64,000 nt of DNA from NCBI GenBank assembly GCA_016124635.1, contig WGNJ01000017.1, forward strand, positions 123,698-187,697, given 5' to 3'. Shown here piece by piece: positions 42,174-51,108 of this stretch. The notes under the pieces were generated by a model that made no database searches, was not told where the DNA came from, and saw only the letters and a list, made by a program, of their open reading frames with translations. The DNA comes from Alphaproteobacteria bacterium (GTDB lineage: Bacteria > Pseudomonadota > Alphaproteobacteria > Micropepsales > Micropepsaceae). The translations under genes and the position numbers were made by a program. Positions within the stretch are counted from its first letter, which is position 1, and each line of letters starts with the position of its first letter.

Positions 42174-43499
42174 ATGCTCGACACTCCCAAAAAGACGTCC
42201 GGATCTTGGCTGGCGCAGGCGCGCGCCGCGTTTGCGCCAGCCGAAGAAGGCGCTGCCGTCACAAGCAATGAAGGACGCAAGCGCGCGTTCTTTCTTCTGT
42301 TCTGTTGCCTGATTGCGAACGGCGTCGGGCAAACGCTCATGTTCGCAATTCTGCCGCCCTTGGCAAAAGACCTCGGTATCAGCGAGTTTCAAGTCGGCTC
42401 TATCTTTGCCGTCTCAGCCACGGTCTGGGTTTTGAGCTCGCCGTTTTGGGGGCGCCGCAGCGATCTCTGGGGCCGGCGGCCCATCATCCTCATCGGACTT
42501 GCTGCGTTTGGCGTGTCGACGTTCGCGTTCGCGAGCGTGCTCGGCATCGGCTTGGCGCGATGGACAGTGCCGGCCGTCACGTTCGTGCTGCTGATCTTGA
42601 CGCGTTGCATCTACGGCTTGTTCGGCTCGGGGACGTATCCCGCGGCGCAAGCCTATATCGCCGACCGCACGACCTACGCGGAACGGACGGAAGCGATCGC
42701 CGGACTCAACGCCGCGTTCGGGCTCGGTCAGGCCGTCGGTCCTGGAATTGGGGCCGCGCTCATCGTGCTCGGTGCGACGGCGCCGCTCTATTTTGTGGCG
42801 CTGTTGGGGTTTGCCTCCGCGTGTGTGATTTGGCTGCTGCTGCCGGAGCGGTCGGCGCCGCATCAGCGGCGCGAACTGCCGAAGCTGAGGTGGAACGACT
42901 CGCGTGTCCTGCCCTTCATCGTCTTCGGCATCGCCATGGGAACGGTCGGGGCGATTCCGATCCAGACCATCGGGTTTTTGATCGGTGATCTGCTGAAGAC
43001 ATCGGTCGGCGACACGACGCAGATGACCGGCGTCGGACTCATGGCGTCGTCAATCGCTTCGCTGTTCGCCCAGTTCGTGCTCGTGCAGCGCTTCAAGTTG
43101 ACGACGCGCTTCTTGATGCGGGCGGGAACAATTGTCGCACTTTGCTCCAACCTGCTGTTTCTTGTCGCACCCAACTACGGACTGATCGTGTTTGCGCTGG
43201 TTCTCTCGGGCCTCGGCTTCGGCATGGTTCGGCCCGGTTACGCGGCCGCTGCCTCACTGTCAGTTCCGCCGGAGGAACAGGGCGCGGTTGCCGGTTTGAC
43301 AGGGGCTGCGGGGGCGTCCGGCTTCATCTTTGCGCCGCTGATCGGAAATGCGCTCTACGGCATCGATCCGCATGCGCCCTACATGCTTGGTGCAGTTTTG
43401 ATGGCCGCACTCGCGGCCTATGCGTTGATGAGCCGCAGGTTCCACAACATCGTTACTATGCCGACTGAAGAGGTCGAGTCGGCCTTGCCACCGAACTGA
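42174..43499 (+). CDS. MFS transporter (drug:H+ antiporter type)
   Basis: The product is 441 residues with about 12 membrane segments and an N-terminal cytoplasmic leader of 40 residues. MFS motif A is visible as FWGRRSDLWGRRPIIL between segments 2 and 3, and FGLGQAVGPGIGAAL resembles motif C of the exporter subgroup. Likely a proton-coupled efflux pump of the TetA/Bcr type; the substrate is not deducible. It precedes the two LuxR-type genes in the same direction by 183 bases, but no shared transcript can be shown. Confidence 0.88.
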   Translation: MLDTPKKTSGSWLAQARAAFAPAEEGAAVTSNEGRKRAFFLLFCCLIANGVGQTLMFAILPPLAKDLGISEFQVGSIFAVSATVWVLSSPFWGRRSDLWGRRPIILIGLAAFGVSTFAFASVLGIGLARWTVPAVTFVLLILTRCIYGLFGSGTYPAAQAYIADRTTYAERTEAIAGLNAAFGLGQAVGPGIGAALIVLGATAPLYFVALLGFASACVIWLLLPERSAPHQRRELPKLRWNDSRVLPFIVFGIAMGTVGAIPIQTIGFLIGDLLKTSVGDTTQMTGVGLMASSIASLFAQFVLVQRFKLTTRFLMRAGTIVALCSNLLFLVAPNYGLIVFALVLSGLGFGMVRPGYAAAASLSVPPEEQGAVAGLTGAAGASGFIFAPLIGNALYGIDPHAPYMLGAVLMAALAAYALMSRRFHNIVTMPTEEVESALPPN

Positions 43500-43682
43500 C
43501 TAGTTCCTATCTCGTGCTGCCTGGCATTGATGACGCTGGCGATACCGCCACATTTTGGACCGATTCCGACGTCACCGTGCCGAACGTAGGCTCCCAGGGC
43601 AAAGCGCACAGCCTTCGTGAAAATCGTCAGGTGAGAGACAGGATCTCTCTATTTAACCGGCGAACGATTCCGGAGATGTGTA

Positions 43683-44408
43683 ATGACGGCCTTTCCAGAC
43701 TTTGTTGATGCTGCGCGCCAGTGTGCGTCGGCCACGTCGCCTGCCGACGTTTGGGCGAGCGTGCGGAGCGCGATCGAGCCGCTCGGCTACCAGCATGTTT
43801 GCGTTCTTACGCACCAGGCAGACTTGTCCGAGCGCATCACGCCTGCTGTGCTCTTCTTCAACGCCCCGCAGGGATTTGCAGATGCGCATGACCGTGCTGG
43901 GCACGGCCCGAACAACCCCTTGGTGCAGCGGGCGCTGACAAGACTTGAACCGCTTGCAGTGAATGAGATTTGGGCTGCACCGCTGACGGATCGACAGAAG
44001 CGCGCGCTTGCGTTCATCAGCATGTCGCTGAACGTGCGCGACGGATTCACGATCCCAATCCGGCTCGATGAACAACTCGACGGCATCGTGATGTTCGGCG
44101 GCTTGAAGCCGGACACCTCGCCATTGGCGCGTTCGTTCCTACATCTACTTGCGCATGGCGCTTTCAAGCGGGCGAAGGATTTGGCGAACGAGCCTGCGAA
44201 GCGGCGCAAGGGAACGCTGACCGCGCGCGAACTCGAATGCCTGCGCTGGACGGCGCAAGGCAAAACAGACGCGGAGATTGGGACCATCCTCTCGATCAGC
44301 CCGCGCACGGCGCGATTTCATATCGAGAACGCCAAGCGAAAATTCGGCGTCTCGACGCGCATTCAGGCCGTAGCCGAGGCTCTGAGACTTCGAGCGATCG
44401 CCGCCTGA
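43683..44408 (+). CDS. LuxR-type regulator with autoinducer-like domain, copy 1
   Basis: The 241-residue product has an N-terminal domain of the autoinducer-binding class (residues about 10-165) and a C-terminal LuxR helix-turn-helix ([44 protein letters not shown], ending LRLRAIAA). Where AHL receptors have W-x3-Y and D-P contacts, this protein has F and NP (NNPLVQRALT), so classical acyl-homoserine lactone binding is doubtful. No luxI gene is in the window, so it is a LuxR solo. GGAGATGTGT precedes the ATG. The next gene is a paralogue. Confidence 0.85.
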   Translation: MTAFPDFVDAARQCASATSPADVWASVRSAIEPLGYQHVCVLTHQADLSERITPAVLFFNAPQGFADAHDRAGHGPNNPLVQRALTRLEPLAVNEIWAAPLTDRQKRALAFISMSLNVRDGFTIPIRLDEQLDGIVMFGGLKPDTSPLARSFLHLLAHGAFKRAKDLANEPAKRRKGTLTARELECLRWTAQGKTDAEIGTILSISPRTARFHIENAKRKFGVSTRIQAVAEALRLRAIAA

Positions 44409-44474
44409 CCTTGATTTGAGCGTGAACACGAGCTTGCCGCGAAATAAGTCGCGAGCGTGAGCTATTTGGAAACC

Positions 44475-45221
44475 ATGACCGAAGCGAAGACAAAACACAT
44501 GATCGACATTTTAGACGCCGTGAAGGTGGCGGGTGCGATCCGGCACGCCCGAAGTCCGATGGAGATCTGGCGAACATTGAAAACCTTCGCGGAACCGCTC
44601 GGCTTCACTCACTTGAGCGTGTTGTCGCCGATCCCGGCGAATGCCGAGAAGATCAAACCTCACGTGATCTACTCGGACACCCCAAAGTCGTTCTTCGACA
44701 CGTTCGACGCGCAGGGATATCTACGCCACCATCCTCTCGTTCAGCATGCTTTGGTGTCGGCCGAGCCGTTTACGACGCGCCAAATTCAAGCGCGAGATCT
44801 GACGCCCGAGCAGACCAAGGCGCTCGAGTTCATCGGTAGCCAGTTAAACCTCACCGCGGGATTTGTCGTGCCCGTGCGCCGCAATGGGACGCTGCTAGGC
44901 ATCGTCACCTACGGCGGCAACAACTGCCGCTTCGGCCCGATCGAACGGTCGGTTCTTCATCTGTTGGCTCATGCGGCGCTCGTACATGCGCTGGAGCTGA
45001 AGGATGTGAAGGAACCGCCCGCCGTCGATTTGTCGCCGCGCGAGTTGCAGTGTTTGCAATGGGCGTCGCGGGGCAAGACCGACGCCGAGATCGGCGTAAT
45101 CTTGGGCATCAGCGCCCGCACCGCGCGCTTCCACATTGAGAATGCCAAACGCAAGCTCGGCGCGGCCACGCGCGTTCAAGCGGTTGCCGAAGCGATGCGG
45201 CGACATGCTATCGCAGCCTGA
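44475..45221 (+). CDS. LuxR-type regulator with autoinducer-like domain, copy 2
   Basis: The 248-residue paralogue of the preceding gene shares the domain order and an almost identical HTH ([44 protein letters not shown]). Its sensory domain shares [37 protein letters not shown], but the AHL-contact positions read F and HP ([11 protein letters not shown]) in place of W/Y and DP. A different ligand is likely. The ATG at 44475 follows GGAAACC; a GTG at 44457 is an alternative. Both genes may regulate the same or neighbouring loci. Confidence 0.84.
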   Translation: MTEAKTKHMIDILDAVKVAGAIRHARSPMEIWRTLKTFAEPLGFTHLSVLSPIPANAEKIKPHVIYSDTPKSFFDTFDAQGYLRHHPLVQHALVSAEPFTTRQIQARDLTPEQTKALEFIGSQLNLTAGFVVPVRRNGTLLGIVTYGGNNCRFGPIERSVLHLLAHAALVHALELKDVKEPPAVDLSPRELQCLQWASRGKTDAEIGVILGISARTARFHIENAKRKLGAATRVQAVAEAMRRHAIAA

Positions 45222-45347
45222 CGTGACTAACAGGGTTATGGCTGCAGACCGGCAGGTACCGTGCGCATTCCTGGCGCTGCTTTCAGGCGATGCACACGTC
45301 TGACTGTCGTATCTCGACGTCCGCTAAAAGAGACCGATCGAGTCACG

Positions 45348-45536
45348 ATGGTGTGCAAGAAATCAGAGAACGATAAGGACTCGCAGCGCGAGGGCGACGA
45401 GCTGTTCGATTCGCTCGACGCGCAAACGCGTGCGTTCCTCAAAGACTATCTTTCGATTACCGACGAGGACCTGAAGGCGCACGTACGCCGACTCGTCGAG
45501 GAAATACGCCTCAATCCGAAAAAGAAGAAAACCTAG
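45348..45536 (+). CDS. Small charged protein, 62 aa
   Basis: The acidic and basic 62-residue protein (MVCKKSENDKDSQREGDELF, then DSLDAQTRAFLKDYLSITDE, then LKAHVRRLVEEIRLNPKKKKT) is probably helical. The amino acid balance and G/C-rich third positions support coding. An upstream in-frame extension to 45261 is possible but Arg-rich. Its stop overlaps the convergent MltB gene by four bases. No family recognised. Confidence 0.6.
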   Translation: MVCKKSENDKDSQREGDELFDSLDAQTRAFLKDYLSITDEDLKAHVRRLVEEIRLNPKKKKT

Positions 45537-46813
45537 GGCGTGGGGCTCGAGACCCTCGACTGGCGCAAGCGCACCAACAGCTCCATGGACGCATAGCCGT
45601 CTTCGATCAACCCTTCGGTCTTTTGGAAGTCGCGGATGGCTTGGCGCGTCCGGCGCCCGATCACGCCGTCGGGCTCTCCGACGTCGAAGTTGCGTCTGGC
45701 AAGCAGCGCTTGCAGTTCCATGCGATCCGCGCGCGCAGCGAGCGGAATGTCGTTACGTGGCCAGGGCGCTCGAAAAGGTCGTCCACCGTCGAACCGCTTC
45801 GATAGCTGACACACAGCCAACGCATAGGAGATCGCGTTGTTGTAGGCGAGAATTGCCTTGAAATTCGGATAGGTGAGAAATGCAGGCCCGCTGTGGCCCG
45901 CCGGGACGATCAAGGCGGCATCGAGGTCCATCACGCTGCGGGGAAGTCGGCGGCCGTCGACACGCACGACGCCTTCATCCTTCCACTCTCGAACCGGCTT
46001 TTCGATCGAAAGGTCGGCTTCGCCGAAATTGAACTTTGCAGGCAATCTAACTTCATCAAAGCAAGGCTTGCCCTCGATCCAGCCCTTCTGCTGCAAGTAG
46101 TTTGCGGTCGAGGCAAACACATCAGAGAGCGTATCCCAAAGATTGCGCTTGCCGTCCCCATTGCCGTCCCGCGCGTACTGCAAATACACGGTCGGAATGA
46201 ATTGCGTTTGACCCATGGCGCCGGCCCACGAGCCTGTCATGCGTTCCGGTGCGATGTCGCCTTCCTCGATGATCTTCAACGCTGCTAGCAGTTGCTCGTG
46301 TCCAAAGGCCGCCCTTCGGCCTTGATAAGCGAGCGTTGCGAGCGCCTCGATCACATTGAAACCGCCGGTGAGCTTGCCGTAGTTGCTCTCCATCGCCCAA
46401 ATCGCGGTGATGATGCTTGGCGGCACACCGTATTCGCGATGCGAGACGCGCAGCAACCTGCGATGCCGGCGCATCAGGTGCTTGCCATGCTTGACGCGAT
46501 CTTCGGATAGCGCGCTATCCAGGTAGTCCCAGATCGCCCGGTTGAACTCTGGTTGGTTCTCGTTGAGTTCGACGACGCGCTGATTGAGCTTTACGCCCCG
46601 GAATGCGTTATCGAACGTCTTGGCGGAGATGCCCTGTGCGAGAGCCTCGGCGCGAAAAGCCGCTATCCAGGCTACGAACGCCGGCGGGCGGTCCTGCGTG
46701 TCCGGGACCGGCGACGACATGACAATTCCCGGCGGCGTGTCGCCAAGCGCCACACCGGCGGCGCCAAGGGCACAGCAAGCCGAGACCAAGAGGGCGGTAA
46801 GGTACTGACGCAT
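45533..46813 (-). CDS. Lytic murein transglycosylase (MltB family)
   Basis: The 426-residue exported protein has a signal peptide (MRQYLTALLVSACCALGAAG). The catalytic domain contains FNRAIWDYLDSALSEDRV, IIAIWAMESNYG-type TAIWAMESNYGKLTG with the catalytic glutamate, and SWAGAMGQTQFIPTVYLQYA. A C-terminal peptidoglycan-binding domain (LQALLARRNFDVGEPDGVIGRRTRQAIRDFQ) completes it. It cleaves the glycan strand to 1,6-anhydromuropeptides. The ATG at 46813 is used; a frame extending to 46891 lacks a plausible start. No lipobox is present, so it is periplasmic and soluble. Confidence 0.92.
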   Translation of the reverse strand: MRQYLTALLVSACCALGAAGVALGDTPPGIVMSSPVPDTQDRPPAFVAWIAAFRAEALAQGISAKTFDNAFRGVKLNQRVVELNENQPEFNRAIWDYLDSALSEDRVKHGKHLMRRHRRLLRVSHREYGVPPSIITAIWAMESNYGKLTGGFNVIEALATLAYQGRRAAFGHEQLLAALKIIEEGDIAPERMTGSWAGAMGQTQFIPTVYLQYARDGNGDGKRNLWDTLSDVFASTANYLQQKGWIEGKPCFDEVRLPAKFNFGEADLSIEKPVREWKDEGVVRVDGRRLPRSVMDLDAALIVPAGHSGPAFLTYPNFKAILAYNNAISYALAVCQLSKRFDGGRPFRAPWPRNDIPLAARADRMELQALLARRNFDVGEPDGVIGRRTRQAIRDFQKTEGLIEDGYASMELLVRLRQSRVSSPTP

Positions 46814-46884
46814 CGTATGTTCTCGGATCGCATGCGAGGGCGGCACAGTGCAAGGGATCGGTATCACAACTATCCCTCCCGGCG

Positions 46885-46914
46885 TTGACAAGCGCCAAAG
46901 CGCGCAACTATGGT
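46885..46914 (+). promoter_or_regulatory. Predicted promoter of rpmJ
   Basis: TTGACA (46885-46890), 18 bases, then TATGGT (46909-46914) gives a good -35 and an acceptable -10. Transcription would start near 46921, about 50 bases before rpmJ. Confidence 0.6.
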
Positions 46915-46969
46915 CCGCGCCTTATTTTGGACCCCGGGAACGCCGCCCTTAGCCTGTCACGAGATCGCA

Positions 46970-47095
46970 ATGAAAGTCCGTAATTCCCTGAAGTCGCTCA
47001 AAGGCCGTGACAAGAATTGCCGCGTCATCCGCCGCAAGGGCCGCGTCTACATTATCAATAAGAAGAACCCCCGGTATAAGGCGCGGCAGGGCTAA
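46970..47095 (+). CDS. rpmJ: 50S ribosomal protein L36, zinc-free type
   Basis: The 41-residue basic protein [20 protein letters not shown] plus [21 protein letters not shown] is a typical alphaproteobacterial L36. It lacks the CxxC...C/H zinc ligands of the 38-residue form and is therefore the C-minus paralogue. It helps organise 23S rRNA in the large subunit. Its own promoter lies upstream; the glcD gene follows 95 bases later. Confidence 0.95.
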   Translation: MKVRNSLKSLKGRDKNCRVIRRKGRVYIINKKNPRYKARQG

Positions 47096-47190
47096 ACCGC
47101 TCCGCCTGACCAAGCAACTGGTGCTCCGCCGTGCGTCTGCCGATACTGTCGGCAGGTCCGTCGACGCGTCGTGAGTCTTGCCCGTTGCAG

Positions 47191-48669
47191 ATGCCCGAGC
47201 CCAAAGCCGACGTCTTCGCCCGCCGTTCGGCGCTGGTCGAGGCCCTGGCGCGTCTGGTGCCCGAGGGGGTCGTGGCGGACCAAGACGCACTTGCCGCCTA
47301 TGACTGCGATGCTCTGACGGCTTATCGCCAGAAACCGCTTGCCGTCGTCCTGCCGACAACGGCGGATGAGGTCAGCGCCGTGCTGGCGCTCTGTCACCGC
47401 GAGAAGGTGCGCGTGGTCCCGCGTGGTGCCGGGACATCGCTGTCCGGCGGGGCGCTGCCGCTCAGCGACGGTATCCTCCTTGGCCTCTCGCGCATGAGCC
47501 GGATCAAGGAGATCGATCTCGAGAACCGCTGCGCGGTCGTCGAGCCGGGTGTCACGAATCTCGCCATCACGAAGGCTGTCGAGGGCCAGGGCTTTTATTA
47601 TGCGCCAGACCCATCGAGCCAAATCGCCTGTTCGATCGGCGGCAATGTCGCGGAGAACTCAGGAGGTATTCACTGCCTGAAGTACGGGTTGACCACGAAC
47701 AATTTGCTCGGCGTCGAACTCGCGCTGATGACGGGTGAGCGCATTCGCATTGGCGGCAAGGCGATGGAGGCGGGCGGCCTCGACCTTCTAGGCCTCGTCA
47801 CCGGGTCGGAGGGCCTGCTCGGCGTCGTCACCGAGGTGACCGTGCGCTTGCTGCCGAAGCCGGAGGTGGCGCTCGCCTCGCTCGTCGGATTTCCGTCGAT
47901 CGAAACGGCCGGGCAATGCGTGTCGGCGATCATCTCCGCCGGGATCATCCCGGCTGCCATGGAGATCATGGATCGCTTCACGATCGATGCGGTCGAAAGC
48001 TATTGCGCGCCAGGCTATCCGCGCGACGCGGCCGCGATACTGATTTTGGAAGTGGACGGCATCGCCGGGGACGTCTCACGTTTGCTGACGTTGGTCGAAG
48101 GGATCGCGCGCAAAGTCGGCGCGACGTCGTTCGTGACGAGCACCGACGAGCGCGAGCGGCAGCGCATTTGGTTGGGGCGCAAGGCGGCATTTGCCGCGTC
48201 GGGACGGATTGCGCCGGACATGCTGTGCATGGACGGTACCATTCCACGTCGTGAGTTGCCGCGCGTGCTCTCGCGTATCGGCGAGATGTCTAAGGACTGC
48301 GGATTGCCGGTCGCCAATGTTTTTCACGCCGGCGACGGCAATTTGCATCCGCTCATCATGTTCGACGTGATGAAGGAAGGCGACCTCGATAAAGCTGAGA
48401 AGCTCGGCGCGGACATCTTGAAGCTGTGCGTCGAGGCTGGTGGCGTCCTGACCGGGGAGCACGGCGTGGGTATCGAGAAGCGCGATCTGATGCCCCTCAT
48501 GTTCGCGGAAGGTGATCTGGCGCAACAGGAGCGGGTCAAATGCGCGTTCGATCCCGATGCGTTGCTAAATCCGGGAAAGGTCTTTCCGTCGCTCTCGGCC
48601 TGCGTCGAAGGCGGCGCGATGCACGTGCATCAAGGCCGTATTCCGTTTCCGAATCTGCCTCGGCTCTAA
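47191..48669 (+). CDS. glcD: Glycolate oxidase subunit GlcD (FAD-linked)
   Basis: The 492-residue FAD-linked oxidase has a PCMH-type FAD-binding domain (RVVPRGAGTSLSGGALPL near residue 80, SIGGNVAENSGG near residue 150) and a C-terminal cap with VFHAGDGNLHPLI and GGVLTGEHGVGIEKR. It oxidises glycolate, D-lactate or a related 2-hydroxy acid, passing electrons on through GlcF. The next two genes encode GlcE and GlcF without gaps, so the three form one operon. The ATG at 47191 is used; a start at 47131 adds 20 unconserved residues. Confidence 0.95.
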   Translation: MPEPKADVFARRSALVEALARLVPEGVVADQDALAAYDCDALTAYRQKPLAVVLPTTADEVSAVLALCHREKVRVVPRGAGTSLSGGALPLSDGILLGLSRMSRIKEIDLENRCAVVEPGVTNLAITKAVEGQGFYYAPDPSSQIACSIGGNVAENSGGIHCLKYGLTTNNLLGVELALMTGERIRIGGKAMEAGGLDLLGLVTGSEGLLGVVTEVTVRLLPKPEVALASLVGFPSIETAGQCVSAIISAGIIPAAMEIMDRFTIDAVESYCAPGYPRDAAAILILEVDGIAGDVSRLLTLVEGIARKVGATSFVTSTDERERQRIWLGRKAAFAASGRIAPDMLCMDGTIPRRELPRVLSRIGEMSKDCGLPVANVFHAGDGNLHPLIMFDVMKEGDLDKAEKLGADILKLCVEAGGVLTGEHGVGIEKRDLMPLMFAEGDLAQQERVKCAFDPDALLNPGKVFPSLSACVEGGAMHVHQGRIPFPNLPRL

Positions 48670-49830
48670 ATGCAGGTTCTGCGCCCGGAAAGCGAAGCTG
48701 AAGCTGCTGCTTTGATCGCGGAAGCGGCGGCGAACAATCGGACGCTATCGATCGAAGGCGGCGGATCGAAGCGTCACTTGGGCCGCCTGACAACGCCGTC
48801 CGCCGTCCTCAAGCTCGATGCGCTTCGCGAGATCGTTTCCTATGAGCCGGAGGAGTTGGTGATCACCGTGCGTGCCGGGACGCCGCTCGCCGAGGTCGAA
48901 GCGGCGTTGGCGGAACGAAACCAATGTTTCGGGTTCGAGCCCGCGAGCTGGTCGTTCGAGCCAGCGGCTGCAGCGGCAACGATCGGCGGTACGATTGCGG
49001 CCGGTGCCGCCGGCTCTCGGCGTGTCGTGCTCGGCGGGGCGCGCGATCATCTCATCGGCTTTCGCGCAGTGAACGGCGCGGGCGAAATCTTCAAAGCGGG
49101 CGGCAAGGTCGTGAAGAACGTTACCGGCTATGACCTGCCGAAGCTCGCGGCGGGTTCGTTCGGTACGCTGTTCACGATGACGGAGCTGACGCTGCGGACC
49201 TATCCGCGCGCCGCAACGTCGCTGACACTTGCCGTCGAAAACCTAGACGTCGATTCCGGTTGCGCCTTGATGCGACGCGCGGTCGGATCGCGTTTCGAAG
49301 CCACCGGATTTTGTTATCTGCCGCGCGTTGCAATCGAGCGCCTCGGCCTCAGACAGGCTTCCTCATTGACGCTCATTCGATTTGAGGGAGACGCCGAAAG
49401 CACCGACGCGCGTGCGCATGCGTGCGGCGAAACGCTTGCTGTGCCCTTTGCGACAGTGCAACACGACGATACCTGGCGTCTGGTGCAGCAGTTGAAGTCG
49501 CTTCAGGCTTCGCAGGTGCTTTGGCGCCTAAGCGTGCCGCCAACGGCTGCCGTGGGCGCGATCGCTGCTCTTCGGCCCGAGTGTTTTGTCGTCGATTGGG
49601 CCGGCGGGCTGTTGTGGGTCGAGCCGGGCTCTGCATCGCCGCGCGATGTGCATGCCGTCGCACGCCAATTCGGCGGGCACGCGACGCTCTTTCGCGGCAG
49701 CGACGACCTGAGGCGCGGCGATGTGTTTCAGCCGCTCGATGCCGTGACGGCCGCGCTGACGAAACGACTGAAGGCCGCGTTCGACCCGCACGGCGTTCTC
49801 AATCCCGGCCGCATGTACGACGGAGTTTAG
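48670..49830 (+). CDS. glcE: Glycolate oxidase subunit GlcE
   Basis: The 386-residue second flavin-binding subunit contains NRTLSIEGGGSKRHLG and TIGGTIAAGAAGSRRVVLGGARDHLIGFRAVNGAGE, the FAD-binding features of GlcE. The C-terminal FDPHGVLNPGRMYDG motif is shared with GlcD-type oxidases. Its ATG directly follows the glcD stop and its own stop directly precedes the glcF ATG, so translation is coupled. It is needed for activity of the glycolate oxidase complex. Confidence 0.94.
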   Translation: MQVLRPESEAEAAALIAEAAANNRTLSIEGGGSKRHLGRLTTPSAVLKLDALREIVSYEPEELVITVRAGTPLAEVEAALAERNQCFGFEPASWSFEPAAAAATIGGTIAAGAAGSRRVVLGGARDHLIGFRAVNGAGEIFKAGGKVVKNVTGYDLPKLAAGSFGTLFTMTELTLRTYPRAATSLTLAVENLDVDSGCALMRRAVGSRFEATGFCYLPRVAIERLGLRQASSLTLIRFEGDAESTDARAHACGETLAVPFATVQHDDTWRLVQQLKSLQASQVLWRLSVPPTAAVGAIAALRPECFVVDWAGGLLWVEPGSASPRDVHAVARQFGGHATLFRGSDDLRRGDVFQPLDAVTAALTKRLKAAFDPHGVLNPGRMYDGV

Positions 49831-51108
49831 ATGCGCACGCGGTTCAGCGACATCCAACTCGCAGATCCGGCGCTCAGCGCGGCCGAACACGAGTTGCGCA
49901 AATGCGTGCATTGCGGCATCTGCACGGCGACGTGCCCAACTTACACATTGCTCGGCGACGAATTGGACGGGCCGCGGGGCCGAATTCAATTGATCCAAGG
50001 CATGCTCGAAAGCGGCGCGGCGCCGAGCCCCACCGTCGTCATGCACGTCGACCGGTGCCTTTCGTGTCTTGCCTGCGTAAGCGCGTGTCCGTCCGGTGTG
50101 AGCTATCCACGGCTCATTGACGAAGCGCGCGCTCACGTCGAGCGGACGTTTCGGCGCCCGCGGTATGAGGCCTTCATTCGCCGCGCCCTTGGGTTCGTGC
50201 TGCCGCGGCGCTGGTTGTTCAGGTGGGCGCTGACCGTCGGCCGATATGCGTCGGACATCGCGGCGCTGGTGCCGTTGCCCCTTGGCTCGCTGATCGATGC
50301 CGCAAAGAAGTTGCCGCCCGTGCAGCGCCGGCGCGAGCTTGCGAAACGTTACCCCGCGCAGGGCCAACGGCGGCTGCGCCTCGCGCTACATGCCGGGTGT
50401 GTGCAGGAGGTCATCGCTCCCGCTATCACAGCGTCGGCTGTTCGCGTTTTGACGCGTTTCGGTGCGGAGGTCGTGCTTGTCGAAGGCGACGGGTGCTGTG
50501 GCGCGCTCAATCATCATCTTGGTCAGACGCAAGTTTTCGAGGGGCATGCCCTCCGGCTCGCGCAAGACGTTGCGGCTCACGCGGCCGATTGTGAAGCGAT
50601 TGTGACGACGACGTCGGGCTGCGGCGCGGTCATGCGCGACTACGCCTTTGCGCTGCATGCGGAGGAGGGGAAGGCGGTCGGCGAGCGCGTGCGCGATATC
50701 AGCGACGTTTTGGCGGAGCTGCCGCTGGAGCGCGTCGACGCGTTGCCGAAGTTGCGCGTCGGCTACCACGCAGCGTGTTCGCTTGCGCACGGCATGCAGC
50801 GCGGCGTCGATATTCCCGAGGTGCTGACGAGGCTGGGGTTCGAGGTGGTAACGCCGAGCGATACGAATTGCTGCGGCTCGGCAGGCGTCTACAATGTGTT
50901 GCAACCGGAGATCGCCCACGCGTTGCAGGAACGCAAGGGTGAAGCGGTCAACGCACTCGATGCCGACGTCATTGTCACCGGCAACATCGGATGCCTGACG
51001 CAGATCGGCGCCGTCTCGAACGCGCCCGTCGTGCACATCGTCGAGCTTGTCGATTGGGCGACGGGCGGACCCACGCCACAAGCGCTACGCGGCCGGATCA
51101 GCGCCTGA
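49831..51108 (+). CDS. glcF: Glycolate oxidase iron-sulfur subunit GlcF
   Basis: The 425-residue subunit has two N-terminal 4Fe-4S ferredoxin motifs (CVHCGICTATCPTY near residue 25 and CLSCLACVSACPSG near residue 75). It also has two CCG domains (GDGCCGALNHHLG and DTNCCGSAGVYN) of the HdrD/LutA/GlcF family that carry the catalytic cluster and bind heterodisulfide-like sites. It links GlcD/E flavins to the quinone pool at the membrane. Its stop overlaps the convergent amine oxidase gene by 11 bases. Confidence 0.95.
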   Translation: MRTRFSDIQLADPALSAAEHELRKCVHCGICTATCPTYTLLGDELDGPRGRIQLIQGMLESGAAPSPTVVMHVDRCLSCLACVSACPSGVSYPRLIDEARAHVERTFRRPRYEAFIRRALGFVLPRRWLFRWALTVGRYASDIAALVPLPLGSLIDAAKKLPPVQRRRELAKRYPAQGQRRLRLALHAGCVQEVIAPAITASAVRVLTRFGAEVVLVEGDGCCGALNHHLGQTQVFEGHALRLAQDVAAHAADCEAIVTTTSGCGAVMRDYAFALHAEEGKAVGERVRDISDVLAELPLERVDALPKLRVGYHAACSLAHGMQRGVDIPEVLTRLGFEVVTPSDTNCCGSAGVYNVLQPEIAHALQERKGEAVNALDADVIVTGNIGCLTQIGAVSNAPVVHIVELVDWATGGPTPQALRGRISA

